NCBI GenBank assembly: GCA_964567745.1
Contig: CAZMNY010000024.1
Location: 62,001-126,000, forward strand
Direction: 5' to 3'
DNA: 64,000 nucleotides
Source: CAZMNY01 sp964567745
Lineage (GTDB): Bacteria > Planctomycetota > Planctomycetia > Pirellulales > Pirellulaceae
In this document: positions 17,340-26,179 of the stretch, one piece after another
Layout: each line of letters opens with the position of its first letter
How positions within the stretch are numbered: position 1 is the first letter of the stretch
The notes under the pieces: generated by a model
Seen by the model: the letters and a program-made list of their open reading frames with translations, nothing else
The model's database searches: none
What the model was told of the DNA's origin: nothing
Position numbers and translations under genes: made by a program

Positions 17340-18902
17340 TTATCGCAGGAAGATGACGACATAGACCACGGCGAGGAGTATTTGGGTAATGGCGAAGATG
17401 ATCGCCGCTTTGACGAAGCCCGCGAATGAAATCGCCAGCTTGTGTTTGTGCATGATCGTAACGGCGACAAGGGTGGAGGCGGAGCCGATGGGCGTCAGGT
17501 TGCCGCCCAAGTTGGCACCGAAGATGATCGACCACCAGAGGCCCGACGAGGATTCGACTCCGAGCGAGCTAAGGATGTTGGCGAGCATCGCGGCCAGCGG
17601 AATGTTGTCGGTGACGCTGCTGAACACGGCCGCGCCGACTAGGAGCACCGCGGAATCCTGCACAGTGGCGGGCGAGCTTTTGACATCGGCCAGGACGGCG
17701 TTGACTCCTGAGCCAATCGTCGCCAGCACGAGCGCGTGTTCCATCACGTAGATGACCACGAACAACGCCATGAAGAAGCCGAGCAAGTCCCAGTCGATGT
17801 TTCTGTAAAAGTCGTCGACGACGGCTTTGTACCGGACCAGCATGACGCCGGCAAACGAAAGCGCGACGAATCCCATCCCGAGTTTGTTGAGGTTCATCGG
17901 CAGGACGGAGGCCGCGGCAATGGCGAGGACGAAGAGCACGAGCATAACCGTGGCGAACCAAAAGAAGCCGTTGCTCTCGATGCCGTCGTTCTCGTCAAAT
18001 GAACTGACTAAGTTTTTGGCCTCCTCTTTGTCTTTCGCCGTCGCCAATCGCTTCACCTGAAACATTCTCGCGCCGAGCGCCAAAGTGATGACCGTCGCCA
18101 CGGTGACGTAGGGGCTGGCTTTGAGGAAGAACGTGAGAAAACTAATGTTGGCTGCGCCGCCGACGATGATATTCGGTACGGAACTAATCAGCGTCAACAG
18201 GCCGCCGATATTAGTCAACAGTCCTTCGACCATGAGAAAGCCAAACAGTTTGTCTCGCTGTTGCAGTTTCTCAAGCGATACCACGGTCAACGATCCTACG
18301 ATGATCATCGCGGTAACATTATTCAGCACAGCGGAAAACAGAACCGTCATGACTCCGTAGAAGCAAAGCAACTTTAGCGGGTCGCCTGCCGACGCTTTCG
18401 TGACGCGTATGGCGATCCAGGTAAACAGACCCGATTTACTCGTCACGTCCACGAAAAGACTCGAACCCAAAATGATCGCGATCACTCCCCAGTCGATGCC
18501 GGGGATGTAGACCGGCATTCCGATCCGGTGTCCGCCGATCGAGACAGGTTGGGCGTGCCCGTTCTCGCCGTGTCCCGCTTTTTCATCGCCCGTCTCGGTT
18601 TCCGTGGAATCCACATGGACGTGAACGGAATGGTCGTCGTCAACGATTTGCCCGTCGACTTCGCCGTGCTCGACCATTTCATTGCTGCCGACGAGCACTT
18701 TTTGGAATGGGAGGACGCCGGTCGCGGCACCTAACGCCAGGCAGACGATCGCGAATACACCCGCAATGATCGACTTCTTGGCGTGGATTTTCTCTTCCAG
18801 CGCGAGGCAGGCGATCAGGCCAACGAGCAACAAGCCGAACAACGCCGTGACGGCCCAAGAGACTTCCGTTACGGCCAGCACGGCTTCTGCGTTTTGCATC
18901 AT
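17340..18902 (-). CDS. NhaD/ArsB-superfamily Na+/H+ antiporter-like permease
   Basis: 520 residues with about 12 transmembrane segments of the ion-transporter superfamily. The family-typical loop VLFSAVLNNVTAMIIVGSLT and a second re-entrant region (AVFSSVTDNIPLAAML, GANLGGNLTPIGSASTLVAV) match NhaD-type sodium/proton antiporters. Residues of about 70-130 form an unusual Asp/His/Glu-rich loop (DGQIVDDDHSVHVHVDSTET) that could bind metal or sense ions. ATG 18902 has AAGGAA at good spacing; the frame extends upstream to 18947, into the end of the preceding gene. A UspA-like gene ends 41 bases upstream on the same strand, so the two probably form an operon linked to salt or pH stress. Confidence 0.88.
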   Translation of the reverse strand: MMQNAEAVLAVTEVSWAVTALFGLLLVGLIACLALEEKIHAKKSIIAGVFAIVCLALGAATGVLPFQKVLVGSNEMVEHGEVDGQIVDDDHSVHVHVDSTETETGDEKAGHGENGHAQPVSIGGHRIGMPVYIPGIDWGVIAIILGSSLFVDVTSKSGLFTWIAIRVTKASAGDPLKLLCFYGVMTVLFSAVLNNVTAMIIVGSLTVVSLEKLQQRDKLFGFLMVEGLLTNIGGLLTLISSVPNIIVGGAANISFLTFFLKASPYVTVATVITLALGARMFQVKRLATAKDKEEAKNLVSSFDENDGIESNGFFWFATVMLVLFVLAIAAASVLPMNLNKLGMGFVALSFAGVMLVRYKAVVDDFYRNIDWDLLGFFMALFVVIYVMEHALVLATIGSGVNAVLADVKSSPATVQDSAVLLVGAAVFSSVTDNIPLAAMLANILSSLGVESSSGLWWSIIFGANLGGNLTPIGSASTLVAVTIMHKHKLAISFAGFVKAAIIFAITQILLAVVYVVIFLR

Positions 18903-18943
18903 TGCATTTCCTTCGTTGATCGATAACCGGTGCCCGATGCCTG

Positions 18944-19807
18944 TCAAACCAGCAGCAACGGCGTTTCGCGCATTTCAACGGTAAGCGGGTACGCCATGCC
19001 ATGCATCGCCATCTGTTGTTCGTCCTTGGTGTTCATCACGAGCAGCGAGACTTTGTGGTTCTCGATCAGCCGTTTGTAATCGTTGAGCCGTCTTCCCAGC
19101 ACCGCTTCGCTGGCAATCGTGATGTTCATGTCGAGTGACTCGAGCGCGGTTCGGCACGATTCGATATAGTCGGCGGGCTCCTTGAGCAATTGAGTCAAAA
19201 GGACTCGCTCGGCGTTGTCGGTGTCAATCGAAGGAATGCGAGCGATCGCTTGCATGTACCGCTCAAAAATGCCTTGATCTTCGACGTGAGTCAGCCAGAG
19301 TTGACCTTCGGGTTGAGTCAGCACCGCGGCAGCGCTGACGAGGTGATTCTCCTGTGTCAGGTGATCGGTAATGGCCATCACGGTCTGCGTGTTCTGCATC
19401 GATTCCGGATGTTGCCGAAGCCAATCCGGGTGAGGCGTCACCAACACGGGCGTCTTCGTGACTTGTGTCAACACGTCCAGGTGGGCGCCAAGGCTATAAG
19501 GGTACTCGGTCGCGGGGAAATGAAGGTTTCGGTAACTCACAATCAAGTCGGGATCGTTTTCGTTAATACACCTGAGCATGTCGCCGACCGTACTGAAATC
19601 ACTGGCCCCAAGACTCCGCCAAGCGGGACTCCAATCGCCATGTTCCAGAACGGCAAGAAACGTTTCGGCGCGGCTGGTGAATTCATGGCATGCGTCGTCA
19701 GCGAGATCGCTTACCACCAAGACTCTCTCGAAGTCGATCGTTTCGAATTCGTAAGTTTTCTTGTCCGCTGCTTTGAAAACGCTCTCAAACTGATCGATAT
19801 TTGTCAT
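18944..19807 (-). CDS. Universal stress (UspA-like) family protein
   Basis: About 287 residues, probably two Usp-like alpha/beta domains. Segments such as FERVLVVSDLADDA, DLIVSYRNLHFPA and TKTPVLVTPHP in the first half, and VSLLVMNTKDEQQMAMHGMAYPLTVEMRETPLLLV at the end, have the Usp pattern of a parallel sheet ending with a hydrophobic strand; the GxxxG ATP motif is not obvious. The start ATG 19807 follows GAGGGTTCTCC. Its place just upstream of an antiporter suggests joint expression and perhaps regulation of transport, as with antiporters that carry fused Usp domains. Confidence 0.72.
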   Translation of the reverse strand: MTNIDQFESVFKAADKKTYEFETIDFERVLVVSDLADDACHEFTSRAETFLAVLEHGDWSPAWRSLGASDFSTVGDMLRCINENDPDLIVSYRNLHFPATEYPYSLGAHLDVLTQVTKTPVLVTPHPDWLRQHPESMQNTQTVMAITDHLTQENHLVSAAAVLTQPEGQLWLTHVEDQGIFERYMQAIARIPSIDTDNAERVLLTQLLKEPADYIESCRTALESLDMNITIASEAVLGRRLNDYKRLIENHKVSLLVMNTKDEQQMAMHGMAYPLTVEMRETPLLLV

Positions 19808-20035
19808 GGAGAACCCTCGGTAAGTTCGAGCGATGGCCGATGCGGCGCGAAGCATAACGCGCATTGTGGCTGTCGGCAATCTGTTTCTATTGGCAAGTGG
19901 CGCTGAGCCCCAAGACAGAAATCGCGGAATCGTTTAGAATCGCCTGGAAGTTCTCGGCAGGTTCGGTTTCCGACTCTAGTGTGGAGCACTCTCGCTCCCA
20001 AACTGCAGTTGGCTCACCACAAGGAGTGATCTCGT

Positions 20036-22747
20036 ATGGCCGCAGCGACATTCGACCCGTTTGGCGCCCGTGATGTGTTTCAGTGCGGCGGGAATGATAT
20101 CGGAATCTATCGCTTGGCGAAACTTGAATCGATGGGCCTATGCCAGATCGATCGTCTGCCCTACTCCATCCGCGTCTTGCTTGAAGCTGTCCTGCGAAGT
20201 TGTGACGGCAATCAGGTAGGCGAAGACGACGTGAAGAACATGGCGGCTTGGAGCCCGGATGCGGCGAAAGTGGAGATCCCCTTCAAACCTTCGCGAGTCG
20301 TGTTGCAGGACTTTACGGGCGTCCCCGCCGTTGTCGACTTGGCCGCGATGCGCAGCGCCATGGATCGGCTCGGTGGAGATCCGGCCAAGATCAATCCACT
20401 GATTCCAGTCGATCTCGTCATTGACCACTCGGTGCAGGTCGACCGATTCGGTTCCGTTCAGTCGTTGGAATTCAATGTCGAACGCGAATTTCAGCGCAAC
20501 CGAGAACGATACGAATTCCTCCGCTGGGGTCAGAAAGCGTTCGACAATTTCCGTGTCGTGCCGCCCAACGTCGGCATCGTGCATCAGGTCAATCTCGAAT
20601 TTTTGGCCAAGAGCGTCTTTCTTCGCGAGGATTCGGCTGGCCCGGTCGCTGTGCCGGATACGCTGGTCGGTACCGACAGTCACACCACGATGATCAACGG
20701 ACTGGGCGTGGTCGGTTGGGGTGTCGGCGGAATTGAAGCGGAAGCCGTGATGCTCGGTCAGCCGATCTACATGCTGCTGCCCGACGTCATTGGGTTTGAG
20801 CTCAAGGGGTCGCTGCCGGCGGGAGCCACCGCAACGGACTTGGTTTTGACGGTGACCGAGACGCTCCGCAAAGAAGGCGTTGTGGGCAAGTTTGTCGAAT
20901 TCCACGGCGAAGGCGTCAGTCAGATGTCGTTGGCCGATCGCGCCACCATCGCCAACATGGCACCGGAGTATGGAGCGACGATGGGATTCTTTCCCATTGA
21001 TGATGAGACGTTAAGCTTTCTTCGCCGCACCGGTCGCTCGGCGGAAGAAGTCGAATTGGTCGAACGGTATGCCAAAGAGCAGGGAATCTTCCTCACGGAC
21101 GATGCGCCCACGCCGCAGTACACACGATCGCTGTCCATGGATATCTCGAGCGTCGTGCCGTCCTTGGCGGGGCCCAAACGGCCGCAGGATCGAATTCCGC
21201 TCGCCGATATGCAGTCGGATTTTCGCACTTCGCTTGAGGCTCCGGTTGGTGCTCGCGGATTCGGTCTATCGTCCGAGGATCTGGGCCGAACGAGCAGCGT
21301 GGACGACAACGGTTCATCGTCCGAGATCACCCATGGTGCCGTCGTAATTGCGGCGATCACCAGCTGCACGAACACGAGCAACCCATCGGTGATGATCGCC
21401 GCTGGTATCCTCGCAAAGAAAGCGGCGGAGAGAGGCTTGCGAGCTCAGCCGTACGTCAAAACCAGCTTGGCGCCTGGCTCCCGCGTTGTAAGCGATTATC
21501 TCGAACACGCAGGGCTGACCGAATCGCTTCGCGATGTCGGATTTCACACGGTCGGTTACGGCTGCACGACTTGCATTGGGAATAGCGGACCATTGCCCGC
21601 GCCTGTGGCGAAAGCAATCCAAGACGGCGAACTGATCGCGTCGGCCGTGCTCAGCGGAAACCGAAACTTCGAGGGCCGAGTCAACCCGCACACGAAGGCG
21701 AACTACCTAGCAAGTCCGCCTTTGGTCGTCGCCTACGCGATTGCCGGTACGACCGACATTGATTTGGTGAAAGACCCGATCGGACAGGATGCCGACGGCA
21801 ACAATGTCATGCTCAAAGACATTTGGCCATCGCACGAAGAGATTCAATCGGCGGTGTCTGAATCAGTCCGTCCCGAGATGTTTGAGTTGCGTTATGGCGA
21901 CGCTTTCAATTCGAACGAGGTTTGGAACCAAATCGAGACGAGCGGCGGCGCGCTTTATGAGTGGGATGAAGCGAGCACGTATATTCAGGAACCGCCATTC
22001 CTCATCGACACGACTCGCGAAACACCGACAATCCAGCCGCTCAAAGGAGCTCGTGTCCTGGCGTTGTTGGGAGATAGTGTCACGACGGATCACATTTCCC
22101 CCGCTGGCACGATCGCCAAGGATAGCCCGGCCGGGTTGTTCCTGATGGAGCAAGGCGTCGAAGCCGGCGACTTCAATAGTTACGGGTCGCGGCGAGGCAA
22201 CGACCGCGTGATGTTGCGCGGCACGTTTGCCAACATTCGCATCCGCAACCAAATGGCGCCAGGCACGGAAGGCGGAGTCACGAGGCATCTGCCCGATGGC
22301 GAACAGGCATCCATCTATGACGCCGCCATGAAGTATCGCGACGAAGGCGTGCCGCTGGTCGTTCTGGGCGGTGCGGAATACGGCACGGGTAGCAGCCGCG
22401 ACTGGGCCGCCAAGGGAACGTACCTGCTTGGCGTGAAGGCAGTCATCGCGACAAGCTACGAACGAATCCACCGAAGCAACCTGGTCGGAATGGGCGTATT
22501 GCCGCTCGAGTTTCCCGACGGCGAGTCTTGGAAGTCACTTGGCCTCACCGGTGAAGAAGTGCTAGACGTCAACGGGCTAGACGACTCGCTCCAACCGCTG
22601 AGCAAAGTTCAAGTCGTCGCAACGGCCGAGGATGGAACGGTGACGGAGTTCACGGCCAACGTGCGCATCGATACGCCAGTTGAAATGGACTACTATCGCA
22701 ACGGCGGCATCCTGCAAACCGTACTTCGTATGTTATTGGATGAATAA
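20036..22747 (+). CDS. acnA: Aconitate hydratase A
   Basis: 903 residues, the length of AcnA/IRP-type aconitase, which interconverts citrate and isocitrate in the TCA cycle. The [4Fe-4S] ligands are C444 (TSCTNTSNPSV), C510 and C513 (GYGCTTCIGNSGP). DTLVGTDSHTTMINGLGVVGWGVGG and the swivel-domain motif YGTGSSRDWAAKG are also present. AAGGAG lies upstream of the ATG at suitable spacing. The gene is alone, divergent from the Usp/antiporter operon, with a promoter region of about 220 bases between them. Confidence 0.97.
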   Translation: MAAATFDPFGARDVFQCGGNDIGIYRLAKLESMGLCQIDRLPYSIRVLLEAVLRSCDGNQVGEDDVKNMAAWSPDAAKVEIPFKPSRVVLQDFTGVPAVVDLAAMRSAMDRLGGDPAKINPLIPVDLVIDHSVQVDRFGSVQSLEFNVEREFQRNRERYEFLRWGQKAFDNFRVVPPNVGIVHQVNLEFLAKSVFLREDSAGPVAVPDTLVGTDSHTTMINGLGVVGWGVGGIEAEAVMLGQPIYMLLPDVIGFELKGSLPAGATATDLVLTVTETLRKEGVVGKFVEFHGEGVSQMSLADRATIANMAPEYGATMGFFPIDDETLSFLRRTGRSAEEVELVERYAKEQGIFLTDDAPTPQYTRSLSMDISSVVPSLAGPKRPQDRIPLADMQSDFRTSLEAPVGARGFGLSSEDLGRTSSVDDNGSSSEITHGAVVIAAITSCTNTSNPSVMIAAGILAKKAAERGLRAQPYVKTSLAPGSRVVSDYLEHAGLTESLRDVGFHTVGYGCTTCIGNSGPLPAPVAKAIQDGELIASAVLSGNRNFEGRVNPHTKANYLASPPLVVAYAIAGTTDIDLVKDPIGQDADGNNVMLKDIWPSHEEIQSAVSESVRPEMFELRYGDAFNSNEVWNQIETSGGALYEWDEASTYIQEPPFLIDTTRETPTIQPLKGARVLALLGDSVTTDHISPAGTIAKDSPAGLFLMEQGVEAGDFNSYGSRRGNDRVMLRGTFANIRIRNQMAPGTEGGVTRHLPDGEQASIYDAAMKYRDEGVPLVVLGGAEYGTGSSRDWAAKGTYLLGVKAVIATSYERIHRSNLVGMGVLPLEFPDGESWKSLGLTGEEVLDVNGLDDSLQPLSKVQVVATAEDGTVTEFTANVRIDTPVEMDYYRNGGILQTVLRMLLDE

Positions 22748-22894
22748 TTCTCGAGTGTAATCGTTTACCTGTTGCCGCAGGCGAGGTCGCCTCAGATTCG
22801 GGATTCCCGCCGCGACGCAAGTCACCCGCGGAAAGTCACTCCCGTCGCAAGTCACAGCCTGCTTCAACCAAAGCATGCGCGGTTAACGCGCCGG

Positions 22895-23374
22895 TTAGAC
22901 AGTCACGTTGATTTCTTCCAACTCGTGATGGAAGTGTTCGATGGCCTGATGCGGGTTGAGGTTAAAGATCGCTCGGCCCTCAGTAAACCACTGGCCGTCG
23001 TCGCCAAGGGTAAACACGGAAGTGGCGGCGCGCAGATTGCCAACCGCCTCGACATCCTCCATCGGCCCGCCTTCGATAGCGTTGAAAGAAATCGTCACGC
23101 CTACGAACGCTCGCAGTTGACCGGTTCGGCGATCACGAGCTAGCGCGACCGCATCTTCGAAATCGCAGTCGGCCCATTCGAGACCACGGGGTTTTCCGGA
23201 TTGCGAAGCGAGCGTTACGAATTTGGCCTCGAGCCATTCGCGCCGCTGATGAAAGAGTTGCTTGGCGTCCGCGAGCTTTGTCTCGGCTCTTTGCGATCGG
23301 ATACGCCATTGCAGCCAGAAGACAATCCCGGCCAGGCAAGCCAAGCCGACGCCTATCGCTACGGCGGGCATCAT
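22895..23374 (-). CDS. Small single-pass membrane protein, unknown function
   Basis: About 160 residues from the chosen start ATG 23374 (or ATG 23371). An N-terminal transmembrane helix (VAIGVGLACLAGIVFWLQW) is followed by a basic helical stretch and a compact domain with FEDAVALARDRRTG and GRAIFNLNPHQAIEHFHHELEE. The mention-worthy pattern is a hydrophilic domain that looks like a conserved planctomycete hypothetical. The frame remains open far upstream, but that part is low-complexity Arg/Pro/His sequence arising from a tandem repeat, so I do not treat it as coding. Confidence 0.7.
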   Translation of the reverse strand: MMPAVAIGVGLACLAGIVFWLQWRIRSQRAETKLADAKQLFHQRREWLEAKFVTLASQSGKPRGLEWADCDFEDAVALARDRRTGQLRAFVGVTISFNAIEGGPMEDVEAVGNLRAATSVFTLGDDGQWFTEGRAIFNLNPHQAIEHFHHELEEINVTV

Positions 23375-23406
23375 CAAAACTGCTCCTCGACGGTCAATCG
23401 GCAATC

Positions 23407-23454
23407 GTGCGGTCGTGCGGTCGTGCGGTCGTGCGGTCGTGCGGTCGTGCGGTC
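23407..23454. repeat. Six tandem copies of an 8-base unit
   Basis: GTGCGGTC is repeated six times without error. It lies just upstream of the small membrane protein gene (minus strand). The unit is not a multiple of three, which argues against coding through it and suggests slippage-prone DNA. Confidence 0.9.
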
Positions 23455-23744
23455 GCTCGCTCCACGGCAAATGAACGAGGTCGTCAATTCTACGATGACT
23501 AGGCCAGTTTGGGCAAGCGTTTGCACGATGATTCCGAAACGACAAGGCGTCAGATGGCGTTTGCCGTCGAGCGATCGCGTGCGTGCGGCAGGCACATCTT
23601 GCTGACGACGCCGCGGCAACGCAAAATGGCGAGCGAAGCACGCCCCGAAACGGCGTTCAACAAGAAAACTAAGACCGGCAGCGCGACGGCGCGGTCGGAA
23701 TCACGTGGGGCGGCATGTCCGCGCCACGAGGAGAAATTAGAGTT

Positions 23745-25211
23745 ATGAGGAAATTGCACCGCGGGGCTCAGCGTCGAATCGTCTCAGTTGTATGTCTTCT
23801 CGTGATGATCGCGATGGCAAATGCGGCTGCGATTCGCGCTGAAGATCGAGCGGAAGTCGTCGATATCGGCGAGCGTCGAGAGTTGTTTGTCGACCGCGAG
23901 ATCATCGGGCGACTTCGTGGCGCCGCGCTGAAGCTCCATACGCCGCAGCTCATGCCACCCGTTTCTCCGCCTCGACCACATGGACACTACGCCACTGTCC
24001 TGCATGCTGACAAAAAGTTTCAGTTCTATTACCGAGGCGATACGAAGCCAGGTAATCACTGGAAGCAGGGCTGGGAGCAGTATCACGAGGGTGAAGTTAC
24101 GCTCTATGCAGAGAGTCCCAACGCAATCAATTGGACTCTGCCAAAGCTCGGTATCTACGACGACCACGCCACGTTCCCCGCGGGCAACGTCGTGCTGATG
24201 AACGAGTTTCTGGTGAATCACAATTTCACGCCCTTTATTGACACTCGTCCTGGTGTTCCAGCGGCCGAACGATACAAGGCCCTGGGTGGACTCGCCTATC
24301 AGCCTCACAAAGAACATCTCGAAGTTCGCAGGCGACGCGGCCCTGGCGGACTCAAGGCCTTTGTTTCCGCTGACGGAATTCATTGGAAACCGTTGCGTAC
24401 GGAGCCAGTCATTCCGGAAGACTGGGGGAAGTACTTCGATTCGCAGAACTATGCCTTCTGGTCGCCGACCGAGCAGTCGTATGTCTGTTATTTTCGCCGT
24501 TTCATTAAGGGCTATCGCGGCATCGCGCGAACGACTTCCAAAGACTTCATCCACTGGACTCCGTTTGTAGAAATGCAAGCCAACTTGCCCAACGAACATC
24601 TTTACACCGCGTGCACTCAGCCTTACTTTCGCGCGCCGCACGTCTATATCGCACTGCCAACGCGATTCATGGCGAAGCGCGGCTCCGCGACTGACATACT
24701 GTTGATGAGTACTCGCGGGGGCGATCGTTACGACCGTGAATTCACCCAGTCGTTTATCCGACCGGGGATTGGACCGCAAGGTTGGGCGAACCGAGCCAAC
24801 TATGCTGCGATTGGCATTCATCAAACGAGCCCGACTCAGATTTCCATGTTCCTTACCGGCGGTCGGCGCTACGCCATGCGCATCGACGGTTTCGCCTCGG
24901 TGAACGCGCCGCTTGAGACCGGCGAGTTTCACACGAAATTGCTGAAGTTCAAAGGCGACGAGTTAGAGATCAACTATTCAACAAGCGCTGCTGGGGAGAT
25001 TCGCGTTGAACTTCAGGACCGAAACGGCAAGCCAGTTGAGGGCTTCGCCAGATCCGATTGCGAGCCGATTTACGGAGATCACATTGAACGCGTCGTTCGA
25101 TGGAAGGATGCCGACCTCGGCAAGTTGTCCGGCCAAGTTGTGAGGCTCGTCTTTTTCATGTCAGACGCAGATTTGTACTCGCTTCGCTTTCGTGCCGCCG
25201 CCAGTCGGTAG
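23745..25211 (+). CDS. Secreted glycosyl-hydrolase-like beta-propeller protein
   Basis: 488 residues. A signal peptide (RRIVSVVCLLVMIAMANAAA) is followed by DIGERRELFVDREII, the usual beginning of a planctomycete family annotated as glycosyl hydrolase (GH32/43-like five-bladed propeller). Repeated phrases like YAESPNAINWTLPKLG, FVSADGIHWKPL and RTTSKDFIHWTP are the propeller-blade signature (S.DG.hW). A beta-sandwich-like C-terminal region starts about residue 400. Catalytic residues cannot be assigned by eye. Start ATG 23745 follows GAGGAGAAATTAGAG. It probably acts outside the cell on a carbohydrate, but substrate and activity are unproven. Confidence 0.8.
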   Translation: MRKLHRGAQRRIVSVVCLLVMIAMANAAAIRAEDRAEVVDIGERRELFVDREIIGRLRGAALKLHTPQLMPPVSPPRPHGHYATVLHADKKFQFYYRGDTKPGNHWKQGWEQYHEGEVTLYAESPNAINWTLPKLGIYDDHATFPAGNVVLMNEFLVNHNFTPFIDTRPGVPAAERYKALGGLAYQPHKEHLEVRRRRGPGGLKAFVSADGIHWKPLRTEPVIPEDWGKYFDSQNYAFWSPTEQSYVCYFRRFIKGYRGIARTTSKDFIHWTPFVEMQANLPNEHLYTACTQPYFRAPHVYIALPTRFMAKRGSATDILLMSTRGGDRYDREFTQSFIRPGIGPQGWANRANYAAIGIHQTSPTQISMFLTGGRRYAMRIDGFASVNAPLETGEFHTKLLKFKGDELEINYSTSAAGEIRVELQDRNGKPVEGFARSDCEPIYGDHIERVVRWKDADLGKLSGQVVRLVFFMSDADLYSLRFRAAASR

Positions 25212-25311
25212 GTCGTAGCGCGGCCGAGGATCAGAACGTCGAATAAACGGTTTGAGGCTAGCCGTGAATCTTCTTCGGTGAATGAGATTCACTCGAGTGT
25301 GCCACTTGAGC

Positions 25312-25327
25312 CACTGGCTTGCCAGTG
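25312..25327. repeat. REP-like intergenic palindrome
   Basis: CACTGGC-TT-GCCAGTG, perfect 7-base arms with a 2-base centre, between two plus-strand genes. A closely similar palindrome is at 55994. Confidence 0.6.
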
Positions 25328-25471
25328 CCGAAGTGCGCGAAACGCGGCAACATTGAAGTCCGCCCCGGACTCTATTAAACTGCGAAAGACCCTAACACTG
25401 CCTGCCTCGTCGATCCTCCTGGAGGCTGGGCGTATTGAGTACAGATAAGCGGTCTAACGGACGAGGCGGAA

Positions 25472-26095
25472 ATGACCATCGAGGCAAAGTGCTCGGGTTG
25501 CGGGCGGACTCTACGAGTTGAAGACAAGGATGCCGGCAAAAAAGTTGGCTGCCCGGTCTGCGGTGCCTCAACGGAGATGCCCTCGCTCACGGACGCCGAG
25601 CCGCAGATTTGGAGAATGCAGACTCCCGAAGGACAAGTCTACGGCCCCATCGGTCGCTCGGAACTTGACTCATGGGTTGATTCTGGGCGCGTTGATGTCG
25701 AATGCCAATTGAGTGACGATAACAAGATTTGGCGGTCAGCCGCGGAGATCTATCCGGCACTCGCGCCGGTACCCTCGCCCACCGTGGCGGACGTTGTCGC
25801 TGCGGCGCCCGTTCAAGTTGTTCAGCCATCGTTGATCGGATACCTTCAGCCGCACCGTGGCTCTTTGATCGTGACCATGGGAGTGCTCGCTTGGGTCACT
25901 TGCCCGATCTTCAGCGTGTTCGCTTGGGTAATGGGAGCGTCTGACATTCAAGACATGAAGCATGGAAGGATGGACCCGGGCGGGCTGCAACAAACACAAG
26001 CGGGTATGGTGCTGGGGATGGTCAATGTGATCCTCTGGATGGTCGCTGGCGTGATTTCCGTTTTCGTCGTCGTGTTTGTGGTCGCCGCCAGATAA
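25472..26095 (+). CDS. Zinc-ribbon + GYF_2 + DUF4190-like membrane protein (copy 1)
   Basis: 207 residues in three parts: a zinc ribbon with CSGCG and CPVCG (residues 6-30), a GYF_2-like domain (about 45-95, with MQTPEGQVYGPI...ELDSWVDSGRV), and two C-terminal transmembrane helices with an intervening SDIQDMKHGRMDPGGLQQTQAG, typical of DUF4190. GAGGCGGAA precedes the start. It is followed at 26180 by a longer paralogue with the same order of domains, so the pair arose by tandem duplication. GYF_2 domains may bind Pro-rich or signalling partners; the role is unknown. Confidence 0.82.
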   Translation: MTIEAKCSGCGRTLRVEDKDAGKKVGCPVCGASTEMPSLTDAEPQIWRMQTPEGQVYGPIGRSELDSWVDSGRVDVECQLSDDNKIWRSAAEIYPALAPVPSPTVADVVAAAPVQVVQPSLIGYLQPHRGSLIVTMGVLAWVTCPIFSVFAWVMGASDIQDMKHGRMDPGGLQQTQAGMVLGMVNVILWMVAGVISVFVVVFVVAAR

Positions 26096-26179
26096 TGGCT
26101 ATGCCCGACGACCATGTGTGGTCTGAGACTTTCGGGGCTGGGATCAGGACGTTTGTGCTAACTCTTGTGCGAGTGGGAC

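Noticed and set aside
22895..23641. Long version (248 codons) of the membrane-protein gene
   Set aside because: The extra N-terminal part is low complexity caused by the 8-base repeat; the membrane helix and ribosome context favour the start at 23374.
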